Below are positions 7,226-14,832 of a stretch of DNA of 15,391 nt, piece after piece (positions within the stretch are counted from its first letter, which is position 1; every line of letters begins with the position of its first letter). A program made the translations under genes and the position numbers. The notes below the pieces were generated by a model, which searched no databases, was not told where the DNA came from, and saw only the letters and a list, made by a program, of their open reading frames with translations. Source of the stretch: Gammaproteobacteria bacterium UBA2168 (GTDB taxonomy: Bacteria; Pseudomonadota; Gammaproteobacteria; Pseudomonadales; Azotimanducaceae); assembly GCA_002327525.1 (NCBI GenBank), contig DCWG01000027.1:1-15391 (forward strand), read 5' to 3'.

Positions 7226-9234
7226 GCGCGTCGCGCCAGGCGTTTGCGCTTGTGCTGTACGTAGTCCACCAGAATGTACTCGCCGAGCTTCTCGGGTGTC
7301 GTGTAGAACACCCTGCCACCGTTTATCTTCGCAATTTCGTCCATGAAGGCCTTCAGGTAGTAGCTTGCATCCAGCATGAAGGTATTGATGGCGATGCCCT
7401 TGGTGGTGCAGTGCTTAACAGCGCGGAAAGTCGCGCGAATCGTCTCGGGCGTGGGTGGATAAGCGAACTGCGAGCGTCCGTTTTCCAGGTGCGATGTGGG
7501 TTCGCCGTCGGAAATCATGATGATCTGCTTGGTGCCGCCGGTGTGTTTGGCGAGCAGTTTTTCCGCCAGCAGCAGTGCGTGCTGCATGTTGGTGCCGAGC
7601 ACGTACTCATCCCACTGCAGATACGGCAGGTCGTGCGGTTTCAGTTCCTTGGCGTAGGCCGCGAAGCCGATGACGTAGAAGTTGTCCTTCGGATACTGGG
7701 AGGTGATGAGGTTGTGCAGCGCGAGCGCCACCTTCTTGGCTGCCTGGAATGATCCCCTCAATGCCATGGACCACGACAGATCCACCAGCATGGCCGTGGC
7801 GGTGGAGGTGATCAGCTCGCTGCGGTAGATCTCGAAGTCGTCCGGCTGTAGTGAGATGGGCGTACCAGGGCCATTGCGGTCGATGGCGTTGCGTATGGTG
7901 CGCGGCATGTGCAGGTGGAAGGGGTCGCCGAACTCGTAGGACTTGGTTTGTTCCAGACGTTCTCCGAAACGGCCCTCCTCTGGTACGGCATGGTTACCCA
8001 GACTCTGGCGTTTCAGACGGTCGTAGATTTCGCCAAGTGCCTTCTGGCCGATCATGCGGGAACCGCGCGGTGTCAACTCGTAGCGTCCCTCGTCATCGGT
8101 ACGTACGTAACCGGCCTCTTCCAGAGCGTTGAGCAGATCTTTTAGCTGATCCAGGTTTTCGGCCGTGTCCTCGCCGAGTAGTTCGCTCAGTAGATCGCGG
8201 TCGATTTCGTCCATGCCGCCACCGCGCTCGGCAGTCTGCATCTGACCGATGAGATCGTCCAGATCCTGCATCTCGTTCATCAACTGCATGGCGGCATCCA
8301 GGTCGAGCCGTTCGCCACCGTTGAAGCGGTACTGGCTACCCTCGGGATTGAGAAACTCCAACTCCTTGGCGAGCTTGCGCAATTCGGAGTTGAGTTCGGG
8401 ATCTCCAAAACGATGCTGCATCATCGACTGCAGTTGCTGACGTTGATCGGCGGACAGAGAGTTCATCAGGGATTGCGTAGCCGCCATCTGCTGGCGCATT
8501 TGCTCGAGAAGCTCGTCGAGAGATTTCGGTGGATTTTCGCCGAACATGTCGCCGAACTCGTTCATGAAGTCGTCGAAGCCAGGGTCTTCACCCGCGATCT
8601 TTTTCACCAGCATGTCGTTCAGCGCCTTCAGCATGTCCTTCATGCGTTCGATATCGCCGTCGGACATGTTGCTCACCATGTTCTCGACGTTCTTGAAAAA
8701 CGTGTTGGTCATGGCCTGGCGCAGCTCGTTGACCATCTCCAGATACTTGCGCTGCGCATCCGGGTTGAGAAACTCGTATTTGTCGAGTTCTTTGATCTGT
8801 CCTGCGACATCCTCCGGCAGGTCGTCGAGCGTATCCTTGTTGCGTTCGGCAACCTGTTTCAGCACGTCGTCAGCAAAGTTGGACTCGTCATCCTCGGCCG
8901 GTTTGTCGAGCCATTGGTCAATGGTGTCCCGCTCCATGCCGAGGATCTCATCGAGCCGTTCCCTAAAACCCTCGAATATGCTGGAAAGGTCGTAGCGTTC
9001 CAGTTGTTCGCGCTTGTGTTCTCGCAGTTGCTTGAGCATGTCGCGCAAGCCTTGCATGTAGCCGCCCTGAGGAATTTCCATGCCCCGCGAGAGCAGATTG
9101 CGCATGGCCCAGCGCAGATCGCCGTGTTCGATCAGGTCTTCCGTGAGTTCGCCCATGATGGCGTCCGCATCGAGCCCGAGTTGTTGCGAACCGTCCCAAC
9201 GCGAGTAGCGGTGCTGTCTTGGAAAGTGGCGCAC
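7222..9234 (-). CDS. VWA-domain protein, partner of the upstream MoxR-like AAA+ ATPase
   Basis: A 670-residue cytoplasmic protein with no signal peptide. Residues 1-300 are acidic and helical, rich in Met and Leu. A short stretch at about 360-410 (ALEEAGYVRTDDEGRYELTPRG) looks like a winged-helix wing. The C-terminal von Willebrand factor A domain (about 478-665) has a complete MIDAS metal site: D485-x-S487-x-S489 (DLSWS), T548 and D576 (ISDGEPT). AAA+/VWA pairs of this sort, like Mg-chelatase ChlI/ChlD or MoxR systems, are thought to remodel or insert metals/cofactors into a target protein. The pair resembles, as I recall, mycobacterial Rv0958/Rv0959; the client is unknown. The start is GTG at 9232-9234, with AAGGAGGGAG upstream and a 29-base gap from the AAA+ gene, so the two form an operon. 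Nearby redox or CoA enzymes are possible clients, but that is speculation. Confidence 0.88.
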   Translation of the reverse strand: MRHFPRQHRYSRWDGSQQLGLDADAIMGELTEDLIEHGDLRWAMRNLLSRGMEIPQGGYMQGLRDMLKQLREHKREQLERYDLSSIFEGFRERLDEILGMERDTIDQWLDKPAEDDESNFADDVLKQVAERNKDTLDDLPEDVAGQIKELDKYEFLNPDAQRKYLEMVNELRQAMTNTFFKNVENMVSNMSDGDIERMKDMLKALNDMLVKKIAGEDPGFDDFMNEFGDMFGENPPKSLDELLEQMRQQMAATQSLMNSLSADQRQQLQSMMQHRFGDPELNSELRKLAKELEFLNPEGSQYRFNGGERLDLDAAMQLMNEMQDLDDLIGQMQTAERGGGMDEIDRDLLSELLGEDTAENLDQLKDLLNALEEAGYVRTDDEGRYELTPRGSRMIGQKALGEIYDRLKRQSLGNHAVPEEGRFGERLEQTKSYEFGDPFHLHMPRTIRNAIDRNGPGTPISLQPDDFEIYRSELITSTATAMLVDLSWSMALRGSFQAAKKVALALHNLITSQYPKDNFYVIGFAAYAKELKPHDLPYLQWDEYVLGTNMQHALLLAEKLLAKHTGGTKQIIMISDGEPTSHLENGRSQFAYPPTPETIRATFRAVKHCTTKGIAINTFMLDASYYLKAFMDEIAKINGGRVFYTTPEKLGEYILVDYVQHKRKRLARRA

Positions 9235-9263
9235 TTCTCTATCTCCCTCCTTCTTGTGAGGGA

Positions 9264-10661
9264 CTACCCGGTGTAGGTCGCTCGTCCGGACACCGAGTAC
9301 TTGTTCAGCAGTTTGTGCAGGTGCAGCCCCTCGAGAATGAACTCCACGGTGGACGCTCGTACTCCGGGGCTTTCATCGCGGAAAACATCGGCGATTCCGG
9401 GTACGCGTTCGAGAATGGAGAGATAGCCGCCAATTTCCATGGACTCGCTGGTTTCAACCGTCAGTCCTTCGTTGAACGACATCGTCACCGATTCGAGATT
9501 GTTTACATCGTAGTGGCGGTCGAACACCTTCTTCACCGCACCCTGAATGATGCGGTTGGTGATCTTGTCTTCCTGTCCTTCCTCCATGGCTTCGAACTCC
9601 ACCTTGCCCTGAAAACTGGGCAGGATGAAGGCGAGGTCCGAGATGCGCGGGACGACCTCGGACTCGTCGATCATCAGCGCGCGGCGAAATGCATTGGCCA
9701 TCAGCGCCTCGAAATTGGCGATGGATGTGCGCACCGACACCCCGGAGCGCTGGTTGATGTCTGGAGAGTTGCGCGCACCGTGCGTGATCTCGGCGATGAT
9801 ATCCTTCATGAATGTCGGAACGGTGACGCCGTAGTCGCCCATGTCGAGCACCGACGCCTCCTGTTCCATGATCTCGATCTCGTGCTCGATGTACTCCGGG
9901 TAGTGAGTGCGTATCTGTGCGCCGTAGCGGTCCTTCAATGGGGTAATGATGCGCCCGCGATTCGTGTAGTCCTCTGGATTGGCGGTGGCGACGATCATGA
10001 TATCGAGGGGTAGTCTGACCTTGTGGCCCCGAATCTGCACGTCGCGTTCTTCGAGCAGGTTCAACAGCCCCACCTGGATGCGTTCGGCAAGATCAGGCAG
10101 TTCGTTGATGGCAAAAATACCGCGGTTGATGCGTGGCACGAGGCCATAGTGCAACGTCAGCTCGTCGGACAGATAGCGCCCCTCTGCAATCTTGATCGGA
10201 TCCACCTCACCGATGAGATCGGCGATCGTGATGTCGGGGGTAGCCAGTTTTTCACCGTAACGGTCATCGCGGTAAATCCAGCGGATCGGTGTGGCGTCGC
10301 CGTGTTCTTCCACCATTGCCTTGCCCGCGGGGCTGATCGGTCTGAATGGGTCTTCCGGAATCTCGGTACCTTCCATGATCGGGGTGTACTCGTCGAGCAG
10401 ATCGACGAGGGAGCGAACGATACGCGACTTGGCCTGCCCGCGCTCACCGAGAAAGATGATGTCCTGGCTGCCGAGCAAGGCGTTGACGATCTGTGGAATG
10501 ACCGAATCCTCGTAGCCCATCACACCGGGAAACAGGGTTTCTCCGGCGCGCAGCTTGTGAATGAGGTTTTTTCTGAGTTCGGCTTTAACCGGCAGGGGCT
10601 GGTAGCCGGATAACTTGAGTTCGCCGAGTGTGGCCGGGTGTTCGCTTTGTGGCTGCTGCAT
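9264..10661 (-). CDS. MoxR-like / Mg-chelatase-I-like AAA+ ATPase
   Basis: A 465-residue AAA+ ATPase. Walker A is GERGQAKS (72-79), Walker B is GIFAINE (181-187, with Asn in place of the usual Asp before the catalytic Glu187), sensor 1 is N228 in ATANPEDYTN, and R245 in LKDRYGA is a likely arginine finger. The N-terminal TLGELKLSGY and the long insert between Walker A and B fit the Mg-chelatase-like MoxR relatives that pair with VWA proteins. It is expected to form a hexameric ring that uses ATP to drive remodelling by the downstream VWA partner. The chosen ATG at 10659-10661 follows a strong GGAGGA at 10665-10670; an in-frame start 72 bases upstream has no such site and would add an Arg/Pro-rich stretch unlike the family. 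Ends with TAG, showing that TAG is a normal stop in this genome. Confidence 0.9.
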   Translation of the reverse strand: MQQPQSEHPATLGELKLSGYQPLPVKAELRKNLIHKLRAGETLFPGVMGYEDSVIPQIVNALLGSQDIIFLGERGQAKSRIVRSLVDLLDEYTPIMEGTEIPEDPFRPISPAGKAMVEEHGDATPIRWIYRDDRYGEKLATPDITIADLIGEVDPIKIAEGRYLSDELTLHYGLVPRINRGIFAINELPDLAERIQVGLLNLLEERDVQIRGHKVRLPLDIMIVATANPEDYTNRGRIITPLKDRYGAQIRTHYPEYIEHEIEIMEQEASVLDMGDYGVTVPTFMKDIIAEITHGARNSPDINQRSGVSVRTSIANFEALMANAFRRALMIDESEVVPRISDLAFILPSFQGKVEFEAMEEGQEDKITNRIIQGAVKKVFDRHYDVNNLESVTMSFNEGLTVETSESMEIGGYLSILERVPGIADVFRDESPGVRASTVEFILEGLHLHKLLNKYSVSGRATYTG

Positions 10662-10746
10662 CGTTCCTCCCAGCTTGGACGTCCCTTGGTGAACAGGCCG
10701 GCCCAGTCTCGCAGGGCGCGTGGGAGTACGCAAATAGAAGGTGTCG

Positions 10747-11637
10747 TCAGTCGCTCGGGATCAGCCTGAACGGAGGTGTGAAAACGTCGTAGAGATCCAT
10801 CACGTACTCCGTGGGTACCACCAGGGCAGAGAAATTAACCTCGTTGTAAGTCCCGGACGGATCGAATGTAGGGCCGCGCCTGGACAATATCTGCAGCTGC
10901 CGCACGTTGACGTCGGTGGCCGCATATAGTTTAGCGAAGTCGCCGAACCGGCGATCCGATAGCAGTCCGGCCGGAGTTGTGGTGAACGTACTACGGTAAT
11001 TCTCGTCGTGGACCTTCATGTTCGGCGTGGTAGAGCACGCGCTATCCGCATAGAAGATGGCGTTGCCGATAGTCGTCTCGTAGAGGAGACCATTGAGGAC
11101 CTAGACCACGAGCCGGTGTTCGAGGCCGTTGTGCTCGAACTCGTACAGCGCGTCCTTCATGAACAGAACCGCGCTGCCAAATGGTCTGGGCGGTAAACTG
11201 GAATCTACGACCTTCCGGCCTCCGAGCCCGGGTGCGTGTCTGTCTGGTTCGGGATCCGCATTCTCCAGAGACTCAAGCCGCTGCGCGAGGTTGTCGATCT
11301 GTGTTTGTAGCAGCGCGATCCAGGCATCGTTGCCGTTTGCAGCCGTTCCATCCTTCAGTGCATCGATCTGAGCCTATAGCTGGTCAATAGCGATCTGGAG
11401 ACGTTCGTGAATATTGGGTGGATGTTGCTTGTCGCTCTTCGAGCTCTTTGCACTTTTCTGACGCTTCTCCTCCTTGCGCGGTTCGTCGCCACGGCTGTGG
11501 GGTGAATGATCAAACAGATTTATCGCAACATTTCTGAAGTACTCAAGCATGGGCCGCTCGGCCGCCTCTGCACCCGGTGCTGCCGACATCAGCGCCAGGC
11601 TGAACCTCACACCGAGCTATACCGGTCTGGCTTGCAT
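10747..11637 (-). pseudogene. Hypothetical coiled-coil, possibly exported protein interrupted by three in-frame TAG codons
   Basis: Read on the minus strand from ATG at 11635-11637 to TGA at 10747-10749, one frame of 297 codons (stop included) has only three internal stops, all TAG: 11617-11619, 11374-11376 and 11101-11103. There is no frameshift. The product would start with a short hydrophobic stretch (RFSLALMSAAPGAEA), followed by a Lys/Arg/Ser-rich segment and then a coiled coil broken by the middle TAG (IAIDQL, stop, AQIDALKDG), where Gln would fit the heptads. The C-terminal part (FGSAVLFMKDALYEF; IFYADSACSTT; FNEVNF-like strands) resembles secreted proteins of environmental gammaproteobacteria, with one Cys. 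A GTG at 11608-11610 would bypass the first TAG. All three could arise from CAG to TAG changes, so recent decay is the simplest reading; amber readthrough is the alternative. It lies 82 bases after the acyl-CoA operon. Function unknown. Confidence 0.6.
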
Positions 11638-11719
11638 ATACCAACACTCCGCAACGAGGGATCGGGGAGGATAGACCGGTTATAATGTCAAATAAACATA
11701 CAATACTGTGAGCAGTTTG
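11638..11719. other. AT-rich gap upstream of the interrupted frame
   Basis: This 82-base gap is visibly richer in A+T than its surroundings. On the minus strand it contains TTGACA and TATAAC boxes that overlap rather than sitting at promoter spacing, and on the plus strand a TATAAT at 11681-11686 has no matching -35 box. A promoter for the interrupted frame may lie here, but I cannot assign it. Confidence 0.3.
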
Positions 11720-12907
11720 TCAGGACACGCGTGTGGGTTTGCCGAGCATTCGATCAGAAATGATGCGCAGTTGAATCTCGCTGGTACCTTCGAAGATCTT
11801 AGTCAGGCGTGCATCGCGCCAATGACGTTCCACGGCGTGCAGCTTGGTGTAACCGGCGCCACCGAGAATCTGCAATGCATCCGATGTGACCCGCTCGGCC
11901 ATTTCCGAGGCGTACCATTTCACCATGGAAGCTTCCTGATCCGCCTTCTGACCGGTGTCCATCAAGGTGGCGACGTGGTACATCAACTGGCGCGCAGCCT
12001 CGATCTCCGCGGCCATACGCGCCAGCTTGAAGCGCGTTTCCTGAAAATCGGAGATCGGAACGCCGAACTGCACGCGCTCATGGCTGTAGTCGATCGCGTC
12101 TTCGAGCGCGCCGCGGGCGAGCCCGATGGACCGTGCCGCCGTGTGCGCACGCGCCACGTTCAACCAGTTGACCGTGTTCTTGAATCCGTCACCGCCCCCC
12201 GACGAGCCGCCGGTGATGATGTTCTCTTTCGGAATACGGCAGCCGTCGAAGGCGAGTTCGAAGGTGTTCCAGCCGAAATAGCCGATCTTGGGGATGGCTG
12301 ATCCCGCACAGCCCTCGGGTAACTTTCCGCGTTCTTTTTCGATGATGAAGTTTCTGAGCCCGGAGTATTGCTTGCCCTGTTCACCGGGTGCATCGACCCG
12401 TGCGAGCAGCTGGATGTAGTCTGCGCCATCGGCAAACGTGCACCAGTACTTGTTGCCGGTGATGACCCACTCATCGCCGTCGAGCACCGCCTTGCAACTC
12501 ACGGCCTTCAGATCAGATCCTACGTCGGGTTCGGAAAGTGACACCGCGGCCAAATAGTCACCTCGGGCGGCGCGCGCGGTGAGTTCTCGACGCTTGTCTT
12601 CGGGCCATCCGCCGACGTTCATCAGCGAGCTCGCACGAGCGATGATGCTCGCGACACTCATCCAGCCGCGCGCCAGCTCCTCGGTGACCAGACAGTACTC
12701 GAAGACACCCAGACCCATGCCGCCATGCTCTTCGGGAAACTGGATGCCGAAGTAGCCCATCTCCCCCATTTTTTCGCGCAGCGATATGGGGATTTCACCC
12801 TGAATTGGGTCGAGTTCGTTGGCGATGGGCGTGACCTCGTTCTTGACGAACTCTCGTGCCACGTCCTGGATCATGTGGCGTTCTTCGGTCATGTAGTGTT
12901 CGGTCAT
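11720..12907 (-). CDS. Acyl-CoA dehydrogenase (short/medium-chain type active site)
   Basis: A 395-residue FAD-dependent acyl-CoA dehydrogenase. Visible are EEHGGMGLG (59-67), FAD-binding SEPDVGSD (125-132), the GGAGYTK motif (349-355) and RHWRDARLTKIFEGTSEIQ (361-379) with the catalytic base E373 in the standard FEGT position. It should oxidise an acyl-CoA to the 2-enoyl-CoA and reduce ETF. Its ATG overlaps the TGA of the Mcl-like lyase gene by four bases, with AGGA eight bases upstream, which fixes the start; longer in-frame extensions run inside the lyase gene. As the last gene of the PrpD-MaoC-MaoC-lyase operon its substrate is probably related to that pathway, for instance a saturated C4-C5 acyl-CoA or methylsuccinyl-CoA-like compound. 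It is shorter than known methylsuccinyl-CoA dehydrogenases (about 550 residues), so that identity is not claimed. Confidence 0.9.
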   Translation of the reverse strand: MTEHYMTEERHMIQDVAREFVKNEVTPIANELDPIQGEIPISLREKMGEMGYFGIQFPEEHGGMGLGVFEYCLVTEELARGWMSVASIIARASSLMNVGGWPEDKRRELTARAARGDYLAAVSLSEPDVGSDLKAVSCKAVLDGDEWVITGNKYWCTFADGADYIQLLARVDAPGEQGKQYSGLRNFIIEKERGKLPEGCAGSAIPKIGYFGWNTFELAFDGCRIPKENIITGGSSGGGDGFKNTVNWLNVARAHTAARSIGLARGALEDAIDYSHERVQFGVPISDFQETRFKLARMAAEIEAARQLMYHVATLMDTGQKADQEASMVKWYASEMAERVTSDALQILGGAGYTKLHAVERHWRDARLTKIFEGTSEIQLRIISDRMLGKPTRVS

Positions 12908-13824
12908 GGCTGCAGTCCTATCAGATCGGCGCGGTCGATCAGGTTTTGTACGATGCGGATGCTGGCGGCGTCCACCATCACGCCATCGACGTTGATCGCG
13001 CCCAGACCCTGTCGCAGAGCTTCTTCGTAGGCCGCCTTCTGAGAACGCGCTGCTTCTACCGCGGCGGGATCCGGCGTGAATACAGCGTTGGCCTGCTCCA
13101 CCTGATTCGGGTGGATGGCCCACTTGCCGACCATCCCCAGCACGAAAGAGCGCTCCGCTTCCTTCTGATAGCCGTCAGGATTGCGGAAGTTGGCGTAAGG
13201 CCCGTCGACGGGATCGATGCCATTGGCATGACAGGCGATGGTCATCTTGTAGCGCGGGTAGTGCCACAGGTCCGGCGGATAGCCGCCGGAGGCGCCCACG
13301 GCGGTAATCTGCATCTGCTGACTGGCGGAGTAGTCGCCCATACCGAAGACGAGGCATTCCAGCCGATCTGAACATGCCGCGATTTCCTCGACGTTCATCA
13401 TGCCTTCCACTTCCTCGATGAGGCACTCGATGCCAATGCGCCTGGTGAGTCCGAGCTTCTGCTCCAGCTGATCGAGCATGAGGTGCAGGAACATGACATC
13501 GTGCGCGCTTTTGGCTTTGGTGAGCATGATGGTATCGAGCTTCGCACCGGCGCCTGTAACCACCTCGATGATGTCGTCGTGACACCACTCGGTTTCCACG
13601 TCATTGATACGCACGCACACCGTGCTTGGTGTCCACTCCAGATTGTTGATGGCGTCTACGATCATGCTGCGGGCACCGGCTTTCGCGCTGGGCGCCACGG
13701 CGTCTTCCAGATCGAGGAAGACGTGATCGATTTCGAGCCCGGCCGCCTTGGTCATCATTTTTTCCGAGCTGCCGGGCACCGACAGCTGGCAGCGCCGGGC
13801 GCGCCTGGGTTGTGTTGTGCTCAT
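12904..13824 (-). CDS. Malyl-CoA / beta-methylmalyl-CoA / citramalyl-CoA lyase-like protein (HpcH/CitE superfamily)
   Basis: A 306-residue TIM-barrel lyase. It begins RCQLSVPGSSEKM (11-23), then DLEDAVAPSAKAGAR (38-52), the substrate-binding VRIN Arg (R72), putative Mg ligands E137 and D164 (in FGMGDYSAS), DPVDGPY (204-210), MVGKWAIHPNQV (231-242) and a C-terminal VDAAS with D285, the position of the lid Asp contributed by a neighbouring subunit. The whole pattern is closer to Rhodobacter/Chloroflexus Mcl1 as I remember it than to CitE or to the other lyase in this window. Expected reaction: reversible cleavage of malyl-, methylmalyl- or citramalyl-CoA to acetyl- or propionyl-CoA plus glyoxylate or pyruvate. 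ATG at 13824 follows AAGGGA and lies 9 bases after the catalytic MaoC gene. The stop overlaps the dehydrogenase start. Exact substrate not determinable. Confidence 0.86.
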   Translation of the reverse strand: MSTTQPRRARRCQLSVPGSSEKMMTKAAGLEIDHVFLDLEDAVAPSAKAGARSMIVDAINNLEWTPSTVCVRINDVETEWCHDDIIEVVTGAGAKLDTIMLTKAKSAHDVMFLHLMLDQLEQKLGLTRRIGIECLIEEVEGMMNVEEIAACSDRLECLVFGMGDYSASQQMQITAVGASGGYPPDLWHYPRYKMTIACHANGIDPVDGPYANFRNPDGYQKEAERSFVLGMVGKWAIHPNQVEQANAVFTPDPAAVEAARSQKAAYEEALRQGLGAINVDGVMVDAASIRIVQNLIDRADLIGLQP

Positions 13825-13833
13825 GGATTCCCT

Positions 13834-14310
13834 TTATGAATTGCGTTTTTTGATCAATACGGTGCGCTCGCCTTCGAACACGACCTGGTCGTTCTGGTTC
13901 ACACCGTAGTGCCGGAAGGTGACGATTCCTGCATCGTCCCGCTCGGGGGCTGACTGGGCGTCGATCACCTCGCTGTAAGCGTAGAGCGTGTCACCGTGAA
14001 AGACGGGGGATTTCAGACGAATCTTGTCGAGCTTGAGTTCGCGAATCGCGTTTTCACCCGTGTCCTGCATGGCCAGCCCGACGATCATAGAGATGGTCAC
14101 GCCGCCGAACTGCAGGCGCTGGTTCCAGCCATTGCGTCCCATGGCGTTCTTTGCCATGGCGTCCTCGTTGAAGTGGCCCTCGGCGGTGTTGAGCACCTGC
14201 AGCGTGATGCCGACGTTGTCCTGCTCGCACATGGTCTTGCCGCGTGCGTGGCGGAACAGATTTCCAGGCGTGAAATCCTCGAAGTAGTTGTTTTCTCCGG
14301 TCAGGCTCAT
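13834..14310 (-). CDS. MaoC/hotdog protein resembling the catalytic C-terminal half of mesaconyl-CoA hydratase
   Basis: A 158-residue single-hotdog protein. The active-site strand reads LNTAEGHFNED (40-50), with H46 at the catalytic His position and N41 in place of the usual Asp five residues earlier. LQFGGVTISMI (66-76) and FHGDTLYAYSEV (103-114) match, from memory, the C-terminal domain of the double-hotdog mesaconyl-CoA hydratase/beta-methylmalyl-CoA dehydratase (Mch). The upstream overlapping gene matches its N-terminal domain, so the two probably form a heteromeric hydratase. Start ATG overlaps the preceding stop by four bases, with AGGGTGA just upstream; ends TAA nine bases before the Mcl-like lyase. 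Likely reaction: hydration or dehydration interconverting mesaconyl-CoA (or a similar C5 enoyl-CoA) and the 3-hydroxyacyl-CoA cleaved by the lyase. An itaconyl-CoA hydratase, also of the MaoC family, is an alternative. Confidence 0.83.
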   Translation of the reverse strand: MSLTGENNYFEDFTPGNLFRHARGKTMCEQDNVGITLQVLNTAEGHFNEDAMAKNAMGRNGWNQRLQFGGVTISMIVGLAMQDTGENAIRELKLDKIRLKSPVFHGDTLYAYSEVIDAQSAPERDDAGIVTFRHYGVNQNDQVVFEGERTVLIKKRNS

Positions 14311-14801
14311 GCATCACCCTGCTTGCGTACCAGATTGGTGCGATGGAACTGGACCACCCGTACGCCGTCCTGATTGAAGCCCTCGGTGTGCCAGGTGACG
14401 ATGCCGAAGTGCTCCTGGCCGCGTGATTCGCGCGCACTCACCACCGTGCTGCGTGCCGTGAGAGTGTCTCCCGGGTACACCGTCTCGATGAATTCGCAGT
14501 TCTCCACGCCGAGGAAAGGTCCGCCGCCTTCGCTCAGATCCTCCACCGACATGCCGAAAACGGTATTGAATACCAGCAAGGGGTTCACAACCGTGGTGCG
14601 GTAACCGTTGTCAATGGCATAGGGCTCGTTGAAGTAGAGAGGGCAGAAGGACAGCGTCTGTGTGGTGAACTGAACGTTGTCGCCATCGGTGATAGTGCGG
14701 CCCCAGTGGTGTTCGAACACCTTTCCTTCGGTCATGTCCTCGTAACGATTGCCCTTGCGCAACAGTGTGGCGCGATCGGCGAGGTCGGCGGCGTCGGTCA
14801 T
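14307..14801 (-). CDS. MaoC/hotdog protein resembling the non-catalytic N-terminal half of mesaconyl-CoA hydratase
   Basis: A 164-residue single-hotdog protein. YEDMTEGKVFEH (20-31) and NPLLVFNTVFGMSVEDLSEGG (from 73) followed by VYPGDTL (108-114) and FNQDGV (142-147) agree, from memory, with the first domain of Mch. At the place where an active hotdog has Asp/Asn-x4-His it reads LSFCPLYFNEP (50-60), with no His, so this copy is probably structural or substrate-shaping and needs the overlapping downstream partner. Start chosen at ATG 14799-14801 because GGAG (14809-14812) lies seven bases upstream; the longer in-frame form reaching 14930 would overlap the PrpD gene and adds Arg/Ser/Pro-rich sequence without family similarity. 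The gap to the PrpD-family stop is 31 bases. Its TGA overlaps the next ATG. The split-hydratase role is inference; hotdog family membership is firm. Confidence 0.82.
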   Translation of the reverse strand: MTDAADLADRATLLRKGNRYEDMTEGKVFEHHWGRTITDGDNVQFTTQTLSFCPLYFNEPYAIDNGYRTTVVNPLLVFNTVFGMSVEDLSEGGGPFLGVENCEFIETVYPGDTLTARSTVVSARESRGQEHFGIVTWHTEGFNQDGVRVVQFHRTNLVRKQGDA

Positions 14802-14832
14802 TCTCTGTCTCCGTGAGGTCTCGGTGAGTGGA

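Noticed and set aside
8413..9276. Plus-strand open frame of 287 codons opposite the VWA gene
   Set aside because: The translation is a His/Val/Leu-rich mirror of the acidic helical region of the VWA protein, and the MIDAS-containing gene on the minus strand is clearly real.
11681..11686. Perfect TATAAT on the plus strand as a promoter
   Set aside because: No -35 box at suitable spacing and no plus-strand gene follows; the downstream gene runs on the minus strand.
12908..13123. N-terminal extension of the second acyl-CoA dehydrogenase
   Set aside because: The extension lies wholly within the lyase gene in another frame and is Arg/Gly-rich; the ATGA overlap at 12904-12907 gives the natural start.
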